From RBG-16-66-20 sp035499575 (GTDB lineage Bacteria; Pseudomonadota; Gammaproteobacteria; Burkholderiales; SG8-39): 56,450 bases of DNA. The stretch covers positions 1 to 56,450 of the forward strand of contig DATJYN010000026.1 in assembly GCA_035499575.1 (NCBI GenBank), read 5' to 3'. Both the position numbers and the translations under genes were made by a program. This document shows, piece after piece, positions 31,084 through 38,088 of this stretch (position 1 is its first letter; every line of letters starts with the position of its first letter). The notes under the pieces are model-generated. The model was given only the letters and a program-made list of their open reading frames with translations, made no database searches and was not told the origin of the DNA.

Positions 31084-32625
31084 CTAGATCGAGAACTCGA
31101 TCAGGAAGGGGCCGCGCCGGCCGCGGGCAAGCGTAAATGCGTCGGTAAAAGCTTCCAGCGTCTCCACGCGCACGGCCTCGACGCCCATCCCTTCGGCAAG
31201 CTTGGTCCAGCGGATTTCCGGACGCGCGAGGTCGAAAAGCTCGTTCGATGCCGGCCCGGGCTGCGCGCCGACCGCGGCAAGCTCTCCCTGCAGGATCGCG
31301 TAGCGCCGGTTCGCGAAAACCACGTTCACCACGTCCAGCTTCTCGCGCGCCTGGGTCCAGAGCGCCTGCAGCGAGTACATGCCAGCCCCGTCCGCCTGCA
31401 GGCACACGACCTTGCGATCAGGACAGGCAATCGCCGCGCCTGTTGCCGCGGGAAACGCGTGCCCGATGGCGCCGCCCGTGATCTGGATCCAGTCGTGCGG
31501 CGCGGCGCCCCAGGTAAGCGGGAACAGCGCGCGGCCTGAAGTCACGGCATCTTCGGCAACGATCGCATTCTCGGGAAGCAGCGCAGCGAGCGTCAGGCCG
31601 AAGGCCTCGGGCTTGAATGGTCCGCCATGCAGCTCCGGCTTGGCTACATCATCGCGCACAGGCGCGTCGCGCGGCGCGGACAGTTCGTCGGCAAGCGCTT
31701 CGAGCGCGCCGACGATGTCCTGCTCCGCGGTCGCGAGCGTATGCACCGTGCAGTCTTTCGGCCACAGAGCCGAGGGTTTGCCCGGATAGGCGAAGAAGCC
31801 GACTGGCGCCTTCGCTCCCGCAAGTACGAGGTGTTTTGTCCCCTCCATGACCTTCAGCGCGGCATCGACGACGTAGGGGATCCGATCCACGGGTACGCGG
31901 CCGCGGCCGCGTACCATGCGCGGCACCTGGGTAGGCGTGCGCAACTTGGCGCCGGTCACGTGCGCGATCCGGTTCGCCGCGCGCAGGCCGGGTTCGCTCA
32001 GCGCAGCGCCAGAAAGCACCAGCATCGCTTGAGAACCGGAGCGCATCGCGCGCGCGATGTCCTTGACTGAATCCGGCATCACCATGGCGGGAGCCGGCGG
32101 CGGGAGCGGCTTGCCGGGCTCGCTGCCTTCGTCCCACGCGCAGTCCGCGGGCAAGATCAACGTCGCAGTTCCGCCGGGCGGAGTGCGCGCAGCCTGGACC
32201 GCGGCGGCAGCGTCGGCGCCGACGGCGCGCGCGCTCGTACAGGTGCGCACCCAGGACGACACGGTGCGCGCCAGTCCCTCCGTATCTGCGGTCAGCGGCG
32301 CATCATAGGCCCGGTGATAGGTCGCGTGGTCGCCGACGATATTGACGATCGGTACGTGGGCGCGCTTCGCGTTGTGCAGGTTGGCGATCGCGTTGCCCAA
32401 ACCCGGCCCGCAATGGAACAGCGTCGCAGCCGGCTTGCCGGCCATGCGCGCGTACCCGTCGGCGCAGCCGGCGACCACCGTCTCGGCCAGGCCGAGCACG
32501 CAGCGCAGGCCCGCGACGCGGTCCAACGCAGAGACGAAATGCATTTCCGAGGTGCCTGGATTGGCGAAGCAAGTATCCACGCCGGCCGCCACGAGCGTGC
32601 GGGCAAGACTTTCGGCTCCGTTCAT
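31084..32625 (-). CDS. Thiamine-diphosphate enzyme, acetolactate synthase/benzoylformate decarboxylase-like
   Basis: A 513-residue ThDP enzyme with the three expected domains: N-terminal pyrimidine-binding domain with FANPGTSEMHF and the cofactor-activating glutamate in GLAET, a middle domain, and the C-terminal diphosphate-binding domain with the ADGAGMYS motif and the asparagine in FANRRYA that complete the ThDP-Mg site. It is related to acetolactate synthase large subunits and benzoylformate decarboxylase but has no small regulatory subunit beside it, and it is shorter than IlvB/IlvI. The real role may be 2-oxo acid decarboxylation. The ATG at 32625 gives the family N-terminus. It is divergent from the NYN-LOTUS gene. 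Confidence 0.9.
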   Translation of the reverse strand: MNGAESLARTLVAAGVDTCFANPGTSEMHFVSALDRVAGLRCVLGLAETVVAGCADGYARMAGKPAATLFHCGPGLGNAIANLHNAKRAHVPIVNIVGDHATYHRAYDAPLTADTEGLARTVSSWVRTCTSARAVGADAAAAVQAARTPPGGTATLILPADCAWDEGSEPGKPLPPPAPAMVMPDSVKDIARAMRSGSQAMLVLSGAALSEPGLRAANRIAHVTGAKLRTPTQVPRMVRGRGRVPVDRIPYVVDAALKVMEGTKHLVLAGAKAPVGFFAYPGKPSALWPKDCTVHTLATAEQDIVGALEALADELSAPRDAPVRDDVAKPELHGGPFKPEAFGLTLAALLPENAIVAEDAVTSGRALFPLTWGAAPHDWIQITGGAIGHAFPAATGAAIACPDRKVVCLQADGAGMYSLQALWTQAREKLDVVNVVFANRRYAILQGELAAVGAQPGPASNELFDLARPEIRWTKLAEGMGVEAVRVETLEAFTDAFTLARGRRGPFLIEFSI

Positions 32626-32678
32626 GGCTGGAATGCTAGCATCGTGGGGAGCCGGAATACCCGGCGGAGAATCGATGC

Positions 32679-33473
32679 ATGGCCGCCCACGAAACGCGCA
32701 ACATGGCTCTGTTCTGCGACTTCGAGAACGTTGCGCTCGGCGTGCAGGACGCAAAGTACGAGAAATTCGACATCAACCGCGTGCTAGAGCGGTTGCTGCT
32801 GAAAGGGTCGATCGTCGTCAAGAAGGCCTACTGCGACTGGCAGCGCTACAAGGAATTCAAGGCCGGCATGCACGGCGCTTCCTTCGAGCTTATCGAGATC
32901 CCGCACGTACGCCAGTCGGGCAAGAATTCGGCCGACATCCGCATGGTAGTTGACGCGCTCGACCTCTGCTACACCAAGGGGCACGTCGACACCTTCGTGA
33001 TCATAAGCGGCGACTCCGATTTTTCTCCGCTGGTCTCCAAGCTGCGCGAGAACGCGAAAGTGGTGATCGGCGTCGGCGTCAAAAACTCGACCTCCGACCT
33101 GCTGATCGCCAATTGCGACGAGTTCATCTACTACGACGACCTGGTGCGCGAAGAGGAGAGCAAGCGGCGCGCCGCCAGGAAACGCAAGGAGACCGGCTCA
33201 ACCCCTGCCGGCGGCGAGAAGCAGCAGGAAGCCTTCGACCTGGTGATCGAAACGCTGCAGGCGCTGATCGCCGAGCGCGGCGAGGGCGAGCGCATCTGGG
33301 GCTCGATGATCAAGCAGGCGCTGAAGCGCCGCAATCCGGGATTCAACGAGTCCTATTACGGCTTCAAGGCCTTCTCCGACCTGCTGGAGGAGGCCGAAAA
33401 GAAAAAATTGGTGACGCTCGAGCGCGACGAGAAATCCGGCGGCTACCTGATCCGCCCCGCCGGCCGCGCCTAG
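32679..33473 (+). CDS. NYN domain PIN-like ribonuclease with C-terminal OST-HTH/LOTUS domain
   Basis: A 264-residue two-domain protein. The N-terminal NYN (LabA/DUF88) fold keeps four acidic residues expected of a metal-dependent PIN-like nuclease: Asp14 in CDFENV, Asp86 in SADIRMV, and Asp112 and Asp114 in SGDSDF. A basic linker (about 163-180, KRRAARKRK) leads to an OST-HTH/LOTUS domain (about 185-260) with SMIKQALKRRNPGFNESYYG, a fold that binds RNA in animals and bacteria. I infer an RNA-cutting or RNA-binding protein; the target is unknown. It is divergent from the ThDP enzyme gene, and its stop is 5 bp from the convergent cyanase stop. Confidence 0.9.
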   Translation: MAAHETRNMALFCDFENVALGVQDAKYEKFDINRVLERLLLKGSIVVKKAYCDWQRYKEFKAGMHGASFELIEIPHVRQSGKNSADIRMVVDALDLCYTKGHVDTFVIISGDSDFSPLVSKLRENAKVVIGVGVKNSTSDLLIANCDEFIYYDDLVREEESKRRAARKRKETGSTPAGGEKQQEAFDLVIETLQALIAERGEGERIWGSMIKQALKRRNPGFNESYYGFKAFSDLLEEAEKKKLVTLERDEKSGGYLIRPAGRA

Positions 33474-33478
33474 CCAGC

Positions 33479-33922
33479 CTAGTAGGTCTTGTAGGGCAGG
33501 AACTTGCCGGACATTTCGATGTGCACCCGGTCGCCCTTCTCGTGCGGCTCGCGCGAGATGTTCATCGAGAAATCGATGGCGCTCATGATGCCGTCGCCGA
33601 ATTCCTCGTGGATCAGCTCCTTGATCGTGGTGCCGTAGACGTTGACGATTTCGTACATGCGGTAGATCAACGGGTCGGCGGGCACCGCAGTCGGCAGCGA
33701 GCCCTTGTAGGGCACCATCTGCAGCAGCAAGACCGCGTCGGCGGACAGGCCGAAGAGCTTGCCCACGATCTGCGCCTGCTTCTTGGTCATCTGCATCTGC
33801 CCCAGGCAGGCGGCAGTGGTCCATTCCTTGGATTGGCCCACCTTCTTGGCTACATCGGCCCAGTGAATACCCTTGGTCACCTTGCGAAAGGCGATCAGGT
33901 CGGTCACGTCTTCGCGTTTCAT
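33479..33922 (-). CDS. cynS: Cyanase (cyanate hydratase)
   Basis: A 147-residue enzyme that converts cyanate and bicarbonate to ammonium and CO2. The N-terminal half is a helix-turn-helix-like domain; the C-terminal domain carries the three catalytic residues Arg88, Glu91 and Ser114, which match Arg96, Glu99 and Ser122 of the E. coli enzyme. The enzyme is a decamer. The start at 33922 has GGGAGG about eight bases upstream. No cynT carbonic anhydrase, cynX transporter or CynR regulator adjoins it. A sigma-54-type promoter and an NtrC-like box lie upstream, which fits a role in nitrogen scavenging. Confidence 0.97.
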   Translation of the reverse strand: MKREDVTDLIAFRKVTKGIHWADVAKKVGQSKEWTTAACLGQMQMTKKQAQIVGKLFGLSADAVLLLQMVPYKGSLPTAVPADPLIYRMYEIVNVYGTTIKELIHEEFGDGIMSAIDFSMNISREPHEKGDRVHIEMSGKFLPYKTY

Positions 33923-33971
33923 GCGTCGGCCTCCCAACGTCTCAGGTTGTGAAAATATAAAGCCTGTCACG

Positions 33972-33988
33972 TGCATTTCCTGTGCCAG
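33972..33988 (-). promoter_or_regulatory. Sigma-54 (RpoN) promoter for cynS
   Basis: On the minus strand CTGGCACAGGAAATGCA matches the sigma-54 consensus, with the invariant GG and GC pairs exactly 10 bp apart (-24/-12). The predicted start near 33961 leaves a 38-base leader with GGGAGG before the cynS ATG. No sigma-70 promoter of equal quality is visible in this gap. Confidence 0.6.
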
Positions 33989-34027
33989 CGATTCGGCTGG
34001 GAAAACGGGGCTTGCCAGCCATGCGCG

Positions 34028-34042
34028 GCACAGACATGGTGC
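34028..34042 (-). promoter_or_regulatory. NtrC-like binding box upstream of cynS
   Basis: GCACAGACATGGTGC has GCAC and GTGC half-sites separated by 7 bases, the NtrC spacing. Its centre is about 74 bp upstream of the predicted sigma-54 start site, inside the gap between cynS and the anti-sigma gene. A single box, so evidence is modest. Confidence 0.4.
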
Positions 34043-34094
34043 GCAAAAATCCTCCCGCACCACCGCAAGGCGCGCCTGCACCAGAAAATCCAAA

Positions 34095-34781
34095 CTAGGG
34101 ATTGAGTTGCTGGTAAACCGCGTTGGCGATCTTCAGCAAATCGTCGGTGCCAATGTCCGTGGAGGACAGCGCGTAGCCGAGCTTGCGGTCAATCCAGTAG
34201 AACACCTTCACGTTGCCTTCGGCTGCGTAACGGAACGCGGTTTCCTGGCTACTGGAGGCGTTCGCGCGCACATAGAGCGTAATGCGGGTGCCCAGCTTGT
34301 TCTGGTACATGAACTGCGCGACGGGAGCCGGCGCTCCCGCGATCCCCTCGCCCGGCAGCAGGCGGCCGCCGACGAGGGAATACCCGATATCGTCGAGCTT
34401 GGGCGCGTGCAGCGGCGCGCCCAGGCGCTTGGACAGCCAGGCGACCAAGTGCTGTTCCTGGTCGGCTCCGACCTCGACAGGGTGGCGGACCTCGGGCGTA
34501 TAGACGGCGTGCGCGATCGCCGCACGCTTCACGAAGCCGGGTACTTCAGCCTGCGGAGGTACGCTTGCAAGCCGGACATGCAGCTGCCAGCCTGCGAGCA
34601 CGCCTACGCCGAGCCCGAGCGCGACCCAGCTGGCAGCGATCGCCAACCCATGCCAGCGCCTGCGCGGCGCGCGCAAGTACTTGGGCACCGGCTCCTGGAG
34701 AACCGGGTCGTAGAGCTGGTGCAGCCCCTGCGAGAGCGCTTTCAGCTCGGGGTCATCCAGCGGGGCGTTGTTCTCACTCAT
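34095..34781 (-). CDS. Membrane-bound anti-sigma factor without zinc motif
   Basis: A 228-residue bitopic protein: an N-terminal cytoplasmic segment of about 45 residues, one transmembrane helix (about 45-65) and a periplasmic domain of about 160 residues. Its gene starts 3 bp after the ECF sigma gene, the standard place for a cognate anti-sigma factor. The usual HxxxCxxC zinc motif is absent and the protein contains no cysteine at all, so it belongs to the short, zinc-free anti-sigma class. The periplasmic part includes an internal beta-rich region (LGTRITLYVRAN, NVKVFYWID) that may sense envelope state. I infer control of the sigma factor by sequestration at the membrane. Confidence 0.8.
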   Translation of the reverse strand: MSENNAPLDDPELKALSQGLHQLYDPVLQEPVPKYLRAPRRRWHGLAIAASWVALGLGVGVLAGWQLHVRLASVPPQAEVPGFVKRAAIAHAVYTPEVRHPVEVGADQEQHLVAWLSKRLGAPLHAPKLDDIGYSLVGGRLLPGEGIAGAPAPVAQFMYQNKLGTRITLYVRANASSSQETAFRYAAEGNVKVFYWIDRKLGYALSSTDIGTDDLLKIANAVYQQLNP

Positions 34782-34784
34782 CTT

Positions 34785-35291
34785 TCATTTCACGATCTTC
34801 AGTTGTTTGCTGCCCCCGGGCGGCAGTCCGGAGAGCATCGCACGCAGCTTTTCCCTGGCACGCGCCAGCCGCGACATCACGGTACCGATCGGGATGCCGA
34901 GCGTGCCGGCCGCCTCGTCGTAGCTCATCTCCTCCAGCGCCACCAGCAGCAGCACCTCGCGCTGATCCGGCGGCAACCGCCGGATCGCCGTATCCAGGTC
35001 GCGCAGCACCAGCGTATCGGTCTCTCGCAGCGGCTGCGCAAGTTCCGGCATCTCTTCATCCAGCGGCGCGGTAGGTCGCAACGCGCGCAATTGGTTTACG
35101 TAGACGTTGTGCATCACCGTAAACAACCAGGCCCGCAGGTCCGTGCCGCGCCGATAGAGATGCAGTTTCGACCAGGCGCGCTCCAGCGTGTCCTGCACCA
35201 GGTCGTCGGCGGCGATGCGGTCTCCTGCCAGTGCCCGCGCGTAGCGCCGCAGTCGCGGGATCAGTTCGACGATGCTGTCCGCGTCATTCAT
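34785..35291 (-). CDS. ECF-family RNA polymerase sigma factor
   Basis: A 168-residue sigma-70 factor of the extracytoplasmic-function type. Region 2 (about residues 10-75) contains DDLVQDTLERAW and RAWLFTVMHNVYVN; region 4 (about 105-155) contains LPPDQREVLLLVALEEMSYDEAA and the helix-turn-helix IPIGTVMSRLARAREKLR. I chose the ATG at 35291 (MNDADS) over an in-frame TTG at 35342. There is no clear Shine-Dalgarno sequence; an inverted repeat and a possible ECF promoter lie just upstream. It is paired with the membrane anti-sigma gene and probably controls its own transcription. Confidence 0.93.
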   Translation of the reverse strand: MNDADSIVELIPRLRRYARALAGDRIAADDLVQDTLERAWSKLHLYRRGTDLRAWLFTVMHNVYVNQLRALRPTAPLDEEMPELAQPLRETDTLVLRDLDTAIRRLPPDQREVLLLVALEEMSYDEAAGTLGIPIGTVMSRLARAREKLRAMLSGLPPGGSKQLKIVK

Positions 35292-35292
35292 A

Positions 35293-35324
35293 GGGAATAA
35301 CAGTCTACCCGCGCCGCTATTCCC
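35293..35324. promoter_or_regulatory. Inverted repeat at the ECF sigma gene start
   Basis: GGGAATA (35293-35299) and TATTCCC (35318-35324) form a 7-bp perfect inverted repeat with an 18-bp spacer, ending one base from the sigma ATG. Read on the minus strand it also looks like GGAATA-N16-GTTATT, similar to ECF-type promoters. Function as operator or autoregulated promoter is inferred. Confidence 0.4.
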
Positions 35325-35340
35325 GCAATTATCTGTTATC

Positions 35341-35373
35341 AAAAGTAAAAGCCCCGCGGGTTTGCCGCGGGGC
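35341..35373 (-). terminator. Intrinsic terminator after the cytochrome c' gene
   Basis: A 9-bp GC-rich stem (35351-35359 with 35365-35373) with a 5-base loop, followed on the minus strand by the T-rich TTTTACTTTT. It ends the cytochrome b561-cytochrome c' transcript 23 bases after the stop codon and isolates the downstream sigma gene. Confidence 0.85.
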
Positions 35374-35395
35374 TATCGGGGAAAGCGCGGATTGG

Positions 35396-35851
35396 CTATT
35401 TCTCGCGGAAACTGTCGTGACAGCCGCCGCAGGCCTTGGCGACGCCGCCAAACGCGACTTTGACGCCAGCCTCGTTCTTTGCGCGCGCAGCCGCGCCGAG
35501 CTTGGCGGTCTCGGACTCGAGCAGGTCCCCCGCTGCCTTGAACTTCGCCGTATCGGTAAACACCTCAGGCTTGGTCTTGCTCTTCTCGCCCTTGGTGCTG
35601 GGATCAAAACCATCCCAGGGCATGCGTGCGAGATTCTCGAGGAACGTCGCGTAGGTGGCGACGACATCTGCGTCGTAGGGGCGGGCGCCTTTCAACATGG
35701 CGCCGATCGGGCCGAGATACTTGCCCTGCAGGATCATGGCGGCCTGGCGCTGCTTCACCAGCACGTCGGGTTTCGCCTGCGCGTACGCTTCAAGCGAGGC
35801 GCCGCCGAAAACGGCCGCCGTCAAGGCCGCAGCCAACAGTTTATTTTTCAT
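35396..35851 (-). CDS. Cytochrome c'
   Basis: A 151-residue secreted class II cytochrome c. A signal peptide ends at AYAQA (about residue 26), and the single heme site CGGCH is at the C-terminal end (Cys141 to His145), as expected for the four-helix cytochrome c' fold. These proteins bind NO and CO at a five-coordinate heme and protect against nitrosative stress. Good ribosome site (AAGGAGAGAAGAGG) before the ATG. It starts 12 bp after the cytochrome b561 gene and its mRNA ends at an intrinsic terminator. Confidence 0.94.
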   Translation of the reverse strand: MKNKLLAAALTAAVFGGASLEAYAQAKPDVLVKQRQAAMILQGKYLGPIGAMLKGARPYDADVVATYATFLENLARMPWDGFDPSTKGEKSKTKPEVFTDTAKFKAAGDLLESETAKLGAAARAKNEAGVKVAFGGVAKACGGCHDSFREK

Positions 35852-35863
35852 CCTCTTCTCTCC

Positions 35864-36544
35864 TTAGAAAGGTCGTTTGACGATCAGGTAGACGATGACG
35901 GCCGCCGCTGTCAGAAAAGCCAGCGCCAGCCACGAACTCGCAAAGCGCGCGGCGCCCCCAGGATCGGCCTCCGCCGGCAGTCGTTTGACGCCGGTGAGCA
36001 TTGCGCCGATCAGATTCTCCTTCATGAAGCCCGCGTGATACAGAACCGCGACCACATGCAGGCCGGCCAGCAGCAGCAGCAGGTTGAAGTTCCAAGTGTG
36101 CAGCATCGACAACTGGTCGGAAGTCGCCTTGCTGACCAGCGCCGCAAGCGGTCCTTCCGACAGGAGGTCGTCGTTCGCGAACAGCCCGCTGCCCGCCTGA
36201 AACAGCAAGGCGAGGAGCAATACGAGCACCATCCAGCCGCCTAGCGGATTGTGCCCCGCGTAGGGAGAGGGCTTGCGCGCAAGCAGGTGCCTGACGCATT
36301 CCGCGCAGGCCGACGGGCCGGCGAGGAAGCTGGAAAAACGCGCATAGCTGCTGCCCGCGAATCCCCAAATTATGCGGAACAGGATCAGCGCGAGGACCGC
36401 GTAACCGGCGCGCATGTGCCACTCCATCCATTCGCTGCCGGATTTGCCGCTGAAGAACATGAAGGCGAACAGCAACACCAGCACCCAGTGGAACAGGCGT
36501 ACCGGCAGGTCCCAAACCTTGATCTGGATTTCCCCGGCCTTCAT
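35864..36544 (-). CDS. Cytochrome b561 family membrane protein
   Basis: A 226-residue inner-membrane di-heme b-type cytochrome with four or five helices. The heme histidines sit in FHWVLV (helix 1), WHMRAGY, and LHTWNFN and LHVVAV near helix 4. The N-terminal VKVWDLPVRLFHW motif is typical of the family, which moves electrons from quinol to periplasmic cytochromes. It is transcribed directly before cytochrome c', so the pair may form an electron-transfer unit: quinol to b561 to c'. That partnership is inferred from gene order. Confidence 0.92.
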   Translation of the reverse strand: MKAGEIQIKVWDLPVRLFHWVLVLLFAFMFFSGKSGSEWMEWHMRAGYAVLALILFRIIWGFAGSSYARFSSFLAGPSACAECVRHLLARKPSPYAGHNPLGGWMVLVLLLALLFQAGSGLFANDDLLSEGPLAALVSKATSDQLSMLHTWNFNLLLLLAGLHVVAVLYHAGFMKENLIGAMLTGVKRLPAEADPGGAARFASSWLALAFLTAAAVIVYLIVKRPF

Positions 36545-36595
36545 GCATCCTCTCCGCTAACAGTCGCGGCGGGACATTATTCCGGGCATCCCGGC

Positions 36596-37243
36596 CTAGC
36601 GCAGGCCGGCGGCGTACTCGGAAACCGCTTTGATCTCGCGATCTGTCATGCGCGCCGCAACGGCGCGCATCATGCCATTCGGGTCGTTGGCGCGTGTCCC
36701 GGCCCGGAAGGCCATGAGTTGCGCTTCGACGTATTCCGGGAATTGCCCGGCAATGCGCGGATACTGCGCCGGTATACCCACGCCCGCGGGACCGTGGCAG
36801 CCCGCGCAGGCCGCGACGCCGGTGGCGAGGTTGCCCCCGCGGTAGATTTTCTGCCCGAGAGCCGCGAGATCCTTGTCTTTCGCCGCCGCCGGCTTCAGCT
36901 TTTGCCCGGCGTAGAACGCCGCGAGGTCGTTGATGTCGGCCGCAGAAAGGTTGGCGGCCATGCCGGCCATCACCACGTTGTCGCGCTCCGCCTTTTTGGC
37001 GCCCTGCGGCTTGAAATTGACCAGTTGCTTGTGCAGGTACTCGGGGTACTGCCCCGCGAGCTTTGGATTTGCCGCGATCTGGCTGTTGCCGTCCGCGCCG
37101 TGGCAGGCAGCGCAGACTTGGGCAGCGATGGTCTTGCCCTTATCCGCATCGGGTTTCGCGGGGGCCTGCGCCGCGGCACCTAGGGGCCAGATCGCGGCGC
37201 AGGAAACCGCAGCGCCGACAATGGTCGCCAACAAACGGGTCAT
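36596..37243 (-). CDS. Cytochrome c4
   Basis: A 215-residue di-heme periplasmic protein. Signal peptide ends at AAAQA (about residue 26); two CXXCH heme sites are present, CAACH at Cys44-His48 and CAGCH at Cys146-His150, in the two homologous halves, each followed by a methionine-bearing segment (MAGMAANL and NGMMRAVA). Cytochrome c4 carries electrons to cbb3-type and other terminal oxidases. GGGAG precedes the ATG. It is divergent from engB, a gene pair conserved across betaproteobacteria and pseudomonads. Confidence 0.96.
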   Translation of the reverse strand: MTRLLATIVGAAVSCAAIWPLGAAAQAPAKPDADKGKTIAAQVCAACHGADGNSQIAANPKLAGQYPEYLHKQLVNFKPQGAKKAERDNVVMAGMAANLSAADINDLAAFYAGQKLKPAAAKDKDLAALGQKIYRGGNLATGVAACAGCHGPAGVGIPAQYPRIAGQFPEYVEAQLMAFRAGTRANDPNGMMRAVAARMTDREIKAVSEYAAGLR

Positions 37244-37320
37244 GCGGCAGCTCCCTGATAATTCCCGTGGAAAGCCGCGATTTTATTAGAATTTCCGTCT
37301 TTCAGCACTGCCTTCGACCC

Positions 37321-37938
37321 TTGTCCGCCATCCAGCATGCGCGCTTCCTCGCTTCCGCCGCCTCGGTCGCGGATTTCCCTCCCGAAACGGGCCCGGAGCT
37401 CGCTTTTGCCGGACGTTCCAACGTCGGCAAGTCGAGCGCCCTGAACGCTCTCGCGGGCCGCAAGCGGCTGGCTTTTGCCAGCAAGACGCCGGGCCGGACA
37501 CAGACCATCAATTTCTTCGAACTTGGCGAAGCCGGCCGGCTCGCCGACCTGCCGGGCTATGGCTATGCCAGCGTTTCGCAGGCCCTGCGCGCAACCTGGG
37601 ACGACTTGATCGGCGGCTACCTTACCGGGCGCAGAACGCTGGTCGGCGTCGTCGTGCTGATGGATGCGCGCCGCCCGCTGACGGACAACGACCGCAAATT
37701 TCTCGAGTGGCTGCGGCCGGTCGAGGCCTCGCGCCTCATCCTGCTGTCGAAAGCGGACAAGTTGCCGCGCGCCGAACAGGCAAGGACGCTGGCGCACACC
37801 TGCGCGGCGCTCGACAAGGCCGCGATGACTTCGCAGGTGGCGCTGTTTTCCAGCAAGAGCGGCGAAGGCGTCGAGGCCACGCGGAACCTGCTCGATACTT
37901 GGCTCGGAAATAAAAAACCCCCGGAAAAGGGGAACTAA
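37321..37938 (+). CDS. engB: Ribosome biogenesis GTPase EngB (YihA/YsxC)
   Basis: A 205-residue GTPase that helps assemble the 50S ribosomal subunit. All G motifs are visible: G1 GRSNVGKSS (31-39), G2 TPGRTQ, G3 DLPGYGYA, G4 SKAD and G5 SSKSGEG. No ATG lies at a suitable place; I chose the TTG at 37321 because the resulting SAIQHARFLASAA N-terminus matches homologues. The 3' end of the gene overlaps the terminator of a probable minus-strand small RNA, so the tail KKPPEKGN is encoded by terminator sequence. Confidence 0.94.
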   Translation: MSAIQHARFLASAASVADFPPETGPELAFAGRSNVGKSSALNALAGRKRLAFASKTPGRTQTINFFELGEAGRLADLPGYGYASVSQALRATWDDLIGGYLTGRRTLVGVVVLMDARRPLTDNDRKFLEWLRPVEASRLILLSKADKLPRAEQARTLAHTCAALDKAAMTSQVALFSSKSGEGVEATRNLLDTWLGNKKPPEKGN

Positions 37939-37946
37939 ACCGGGGG
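37912..37946 (-). terminator. Intrinsic terminator of the engB-hemB intergenic RNA
   Basis: Seven-base-pair stem CCCCCGG/CCGGGGG (37918-37924, 37940-37946), 15-base loop, and six T on the minus strand (37912-37917). On the plus strand no T-run follows, so it does not terminate engB. It can only serve a leftward transcript, and no leftward protein gene lies to its right. Confidence 0.7.
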
Positions 37947-38050
37947 CGGAAAACACCCCGACTTGGGATCGGGGCAACCCGCTCAGGGAGGTGAAGCGGG
38001 AGACGACTTTCATCGTCTGAAGGTAAGATTGCCAGCTGCGGAAAAAGTTC
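37912..38050 (-). ncRNA. Candidate trans-acting small RNA at the 3' end of engB (Spot 42/ErsA position)
   Basis: On the minus strand the gap between hemB and engB folds into an ordered series: hairpin A (38001-38006 with 38013-38018), hairpin B (37978-37983 with 37995-38000) whose 11-base loop reads TCACCTCCCTG and is complementary to a Shine-Dalgarno sequence, hairpin C (37956-37961 with 37969-37974), and a terminator stem (37918-37924 with 37940-37946) followed by six T. A short protein-coding role is unlikely. In E. coli and Pseudomonas the spf/ersA small RNAs are transcribed toward the 3' end of engB, exactly this orientation. The 5' end is not fixed; no clear promoter is seen, so 38050 is a rough limit. 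Confidence 0.45.
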
Positions 38051-38088
38051 CAATCCCGCCATATGCATGAAAACTCCCCAATAATCAT

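Noticed and set aside
37244..37320. Promoters in the cytochrome c4-engB gap
   Set aside because: AT-rich TAATAAAAT and TAGAAT stretches exist on both strands but none has a partner hexamer at proper spacing, so I did not call them.
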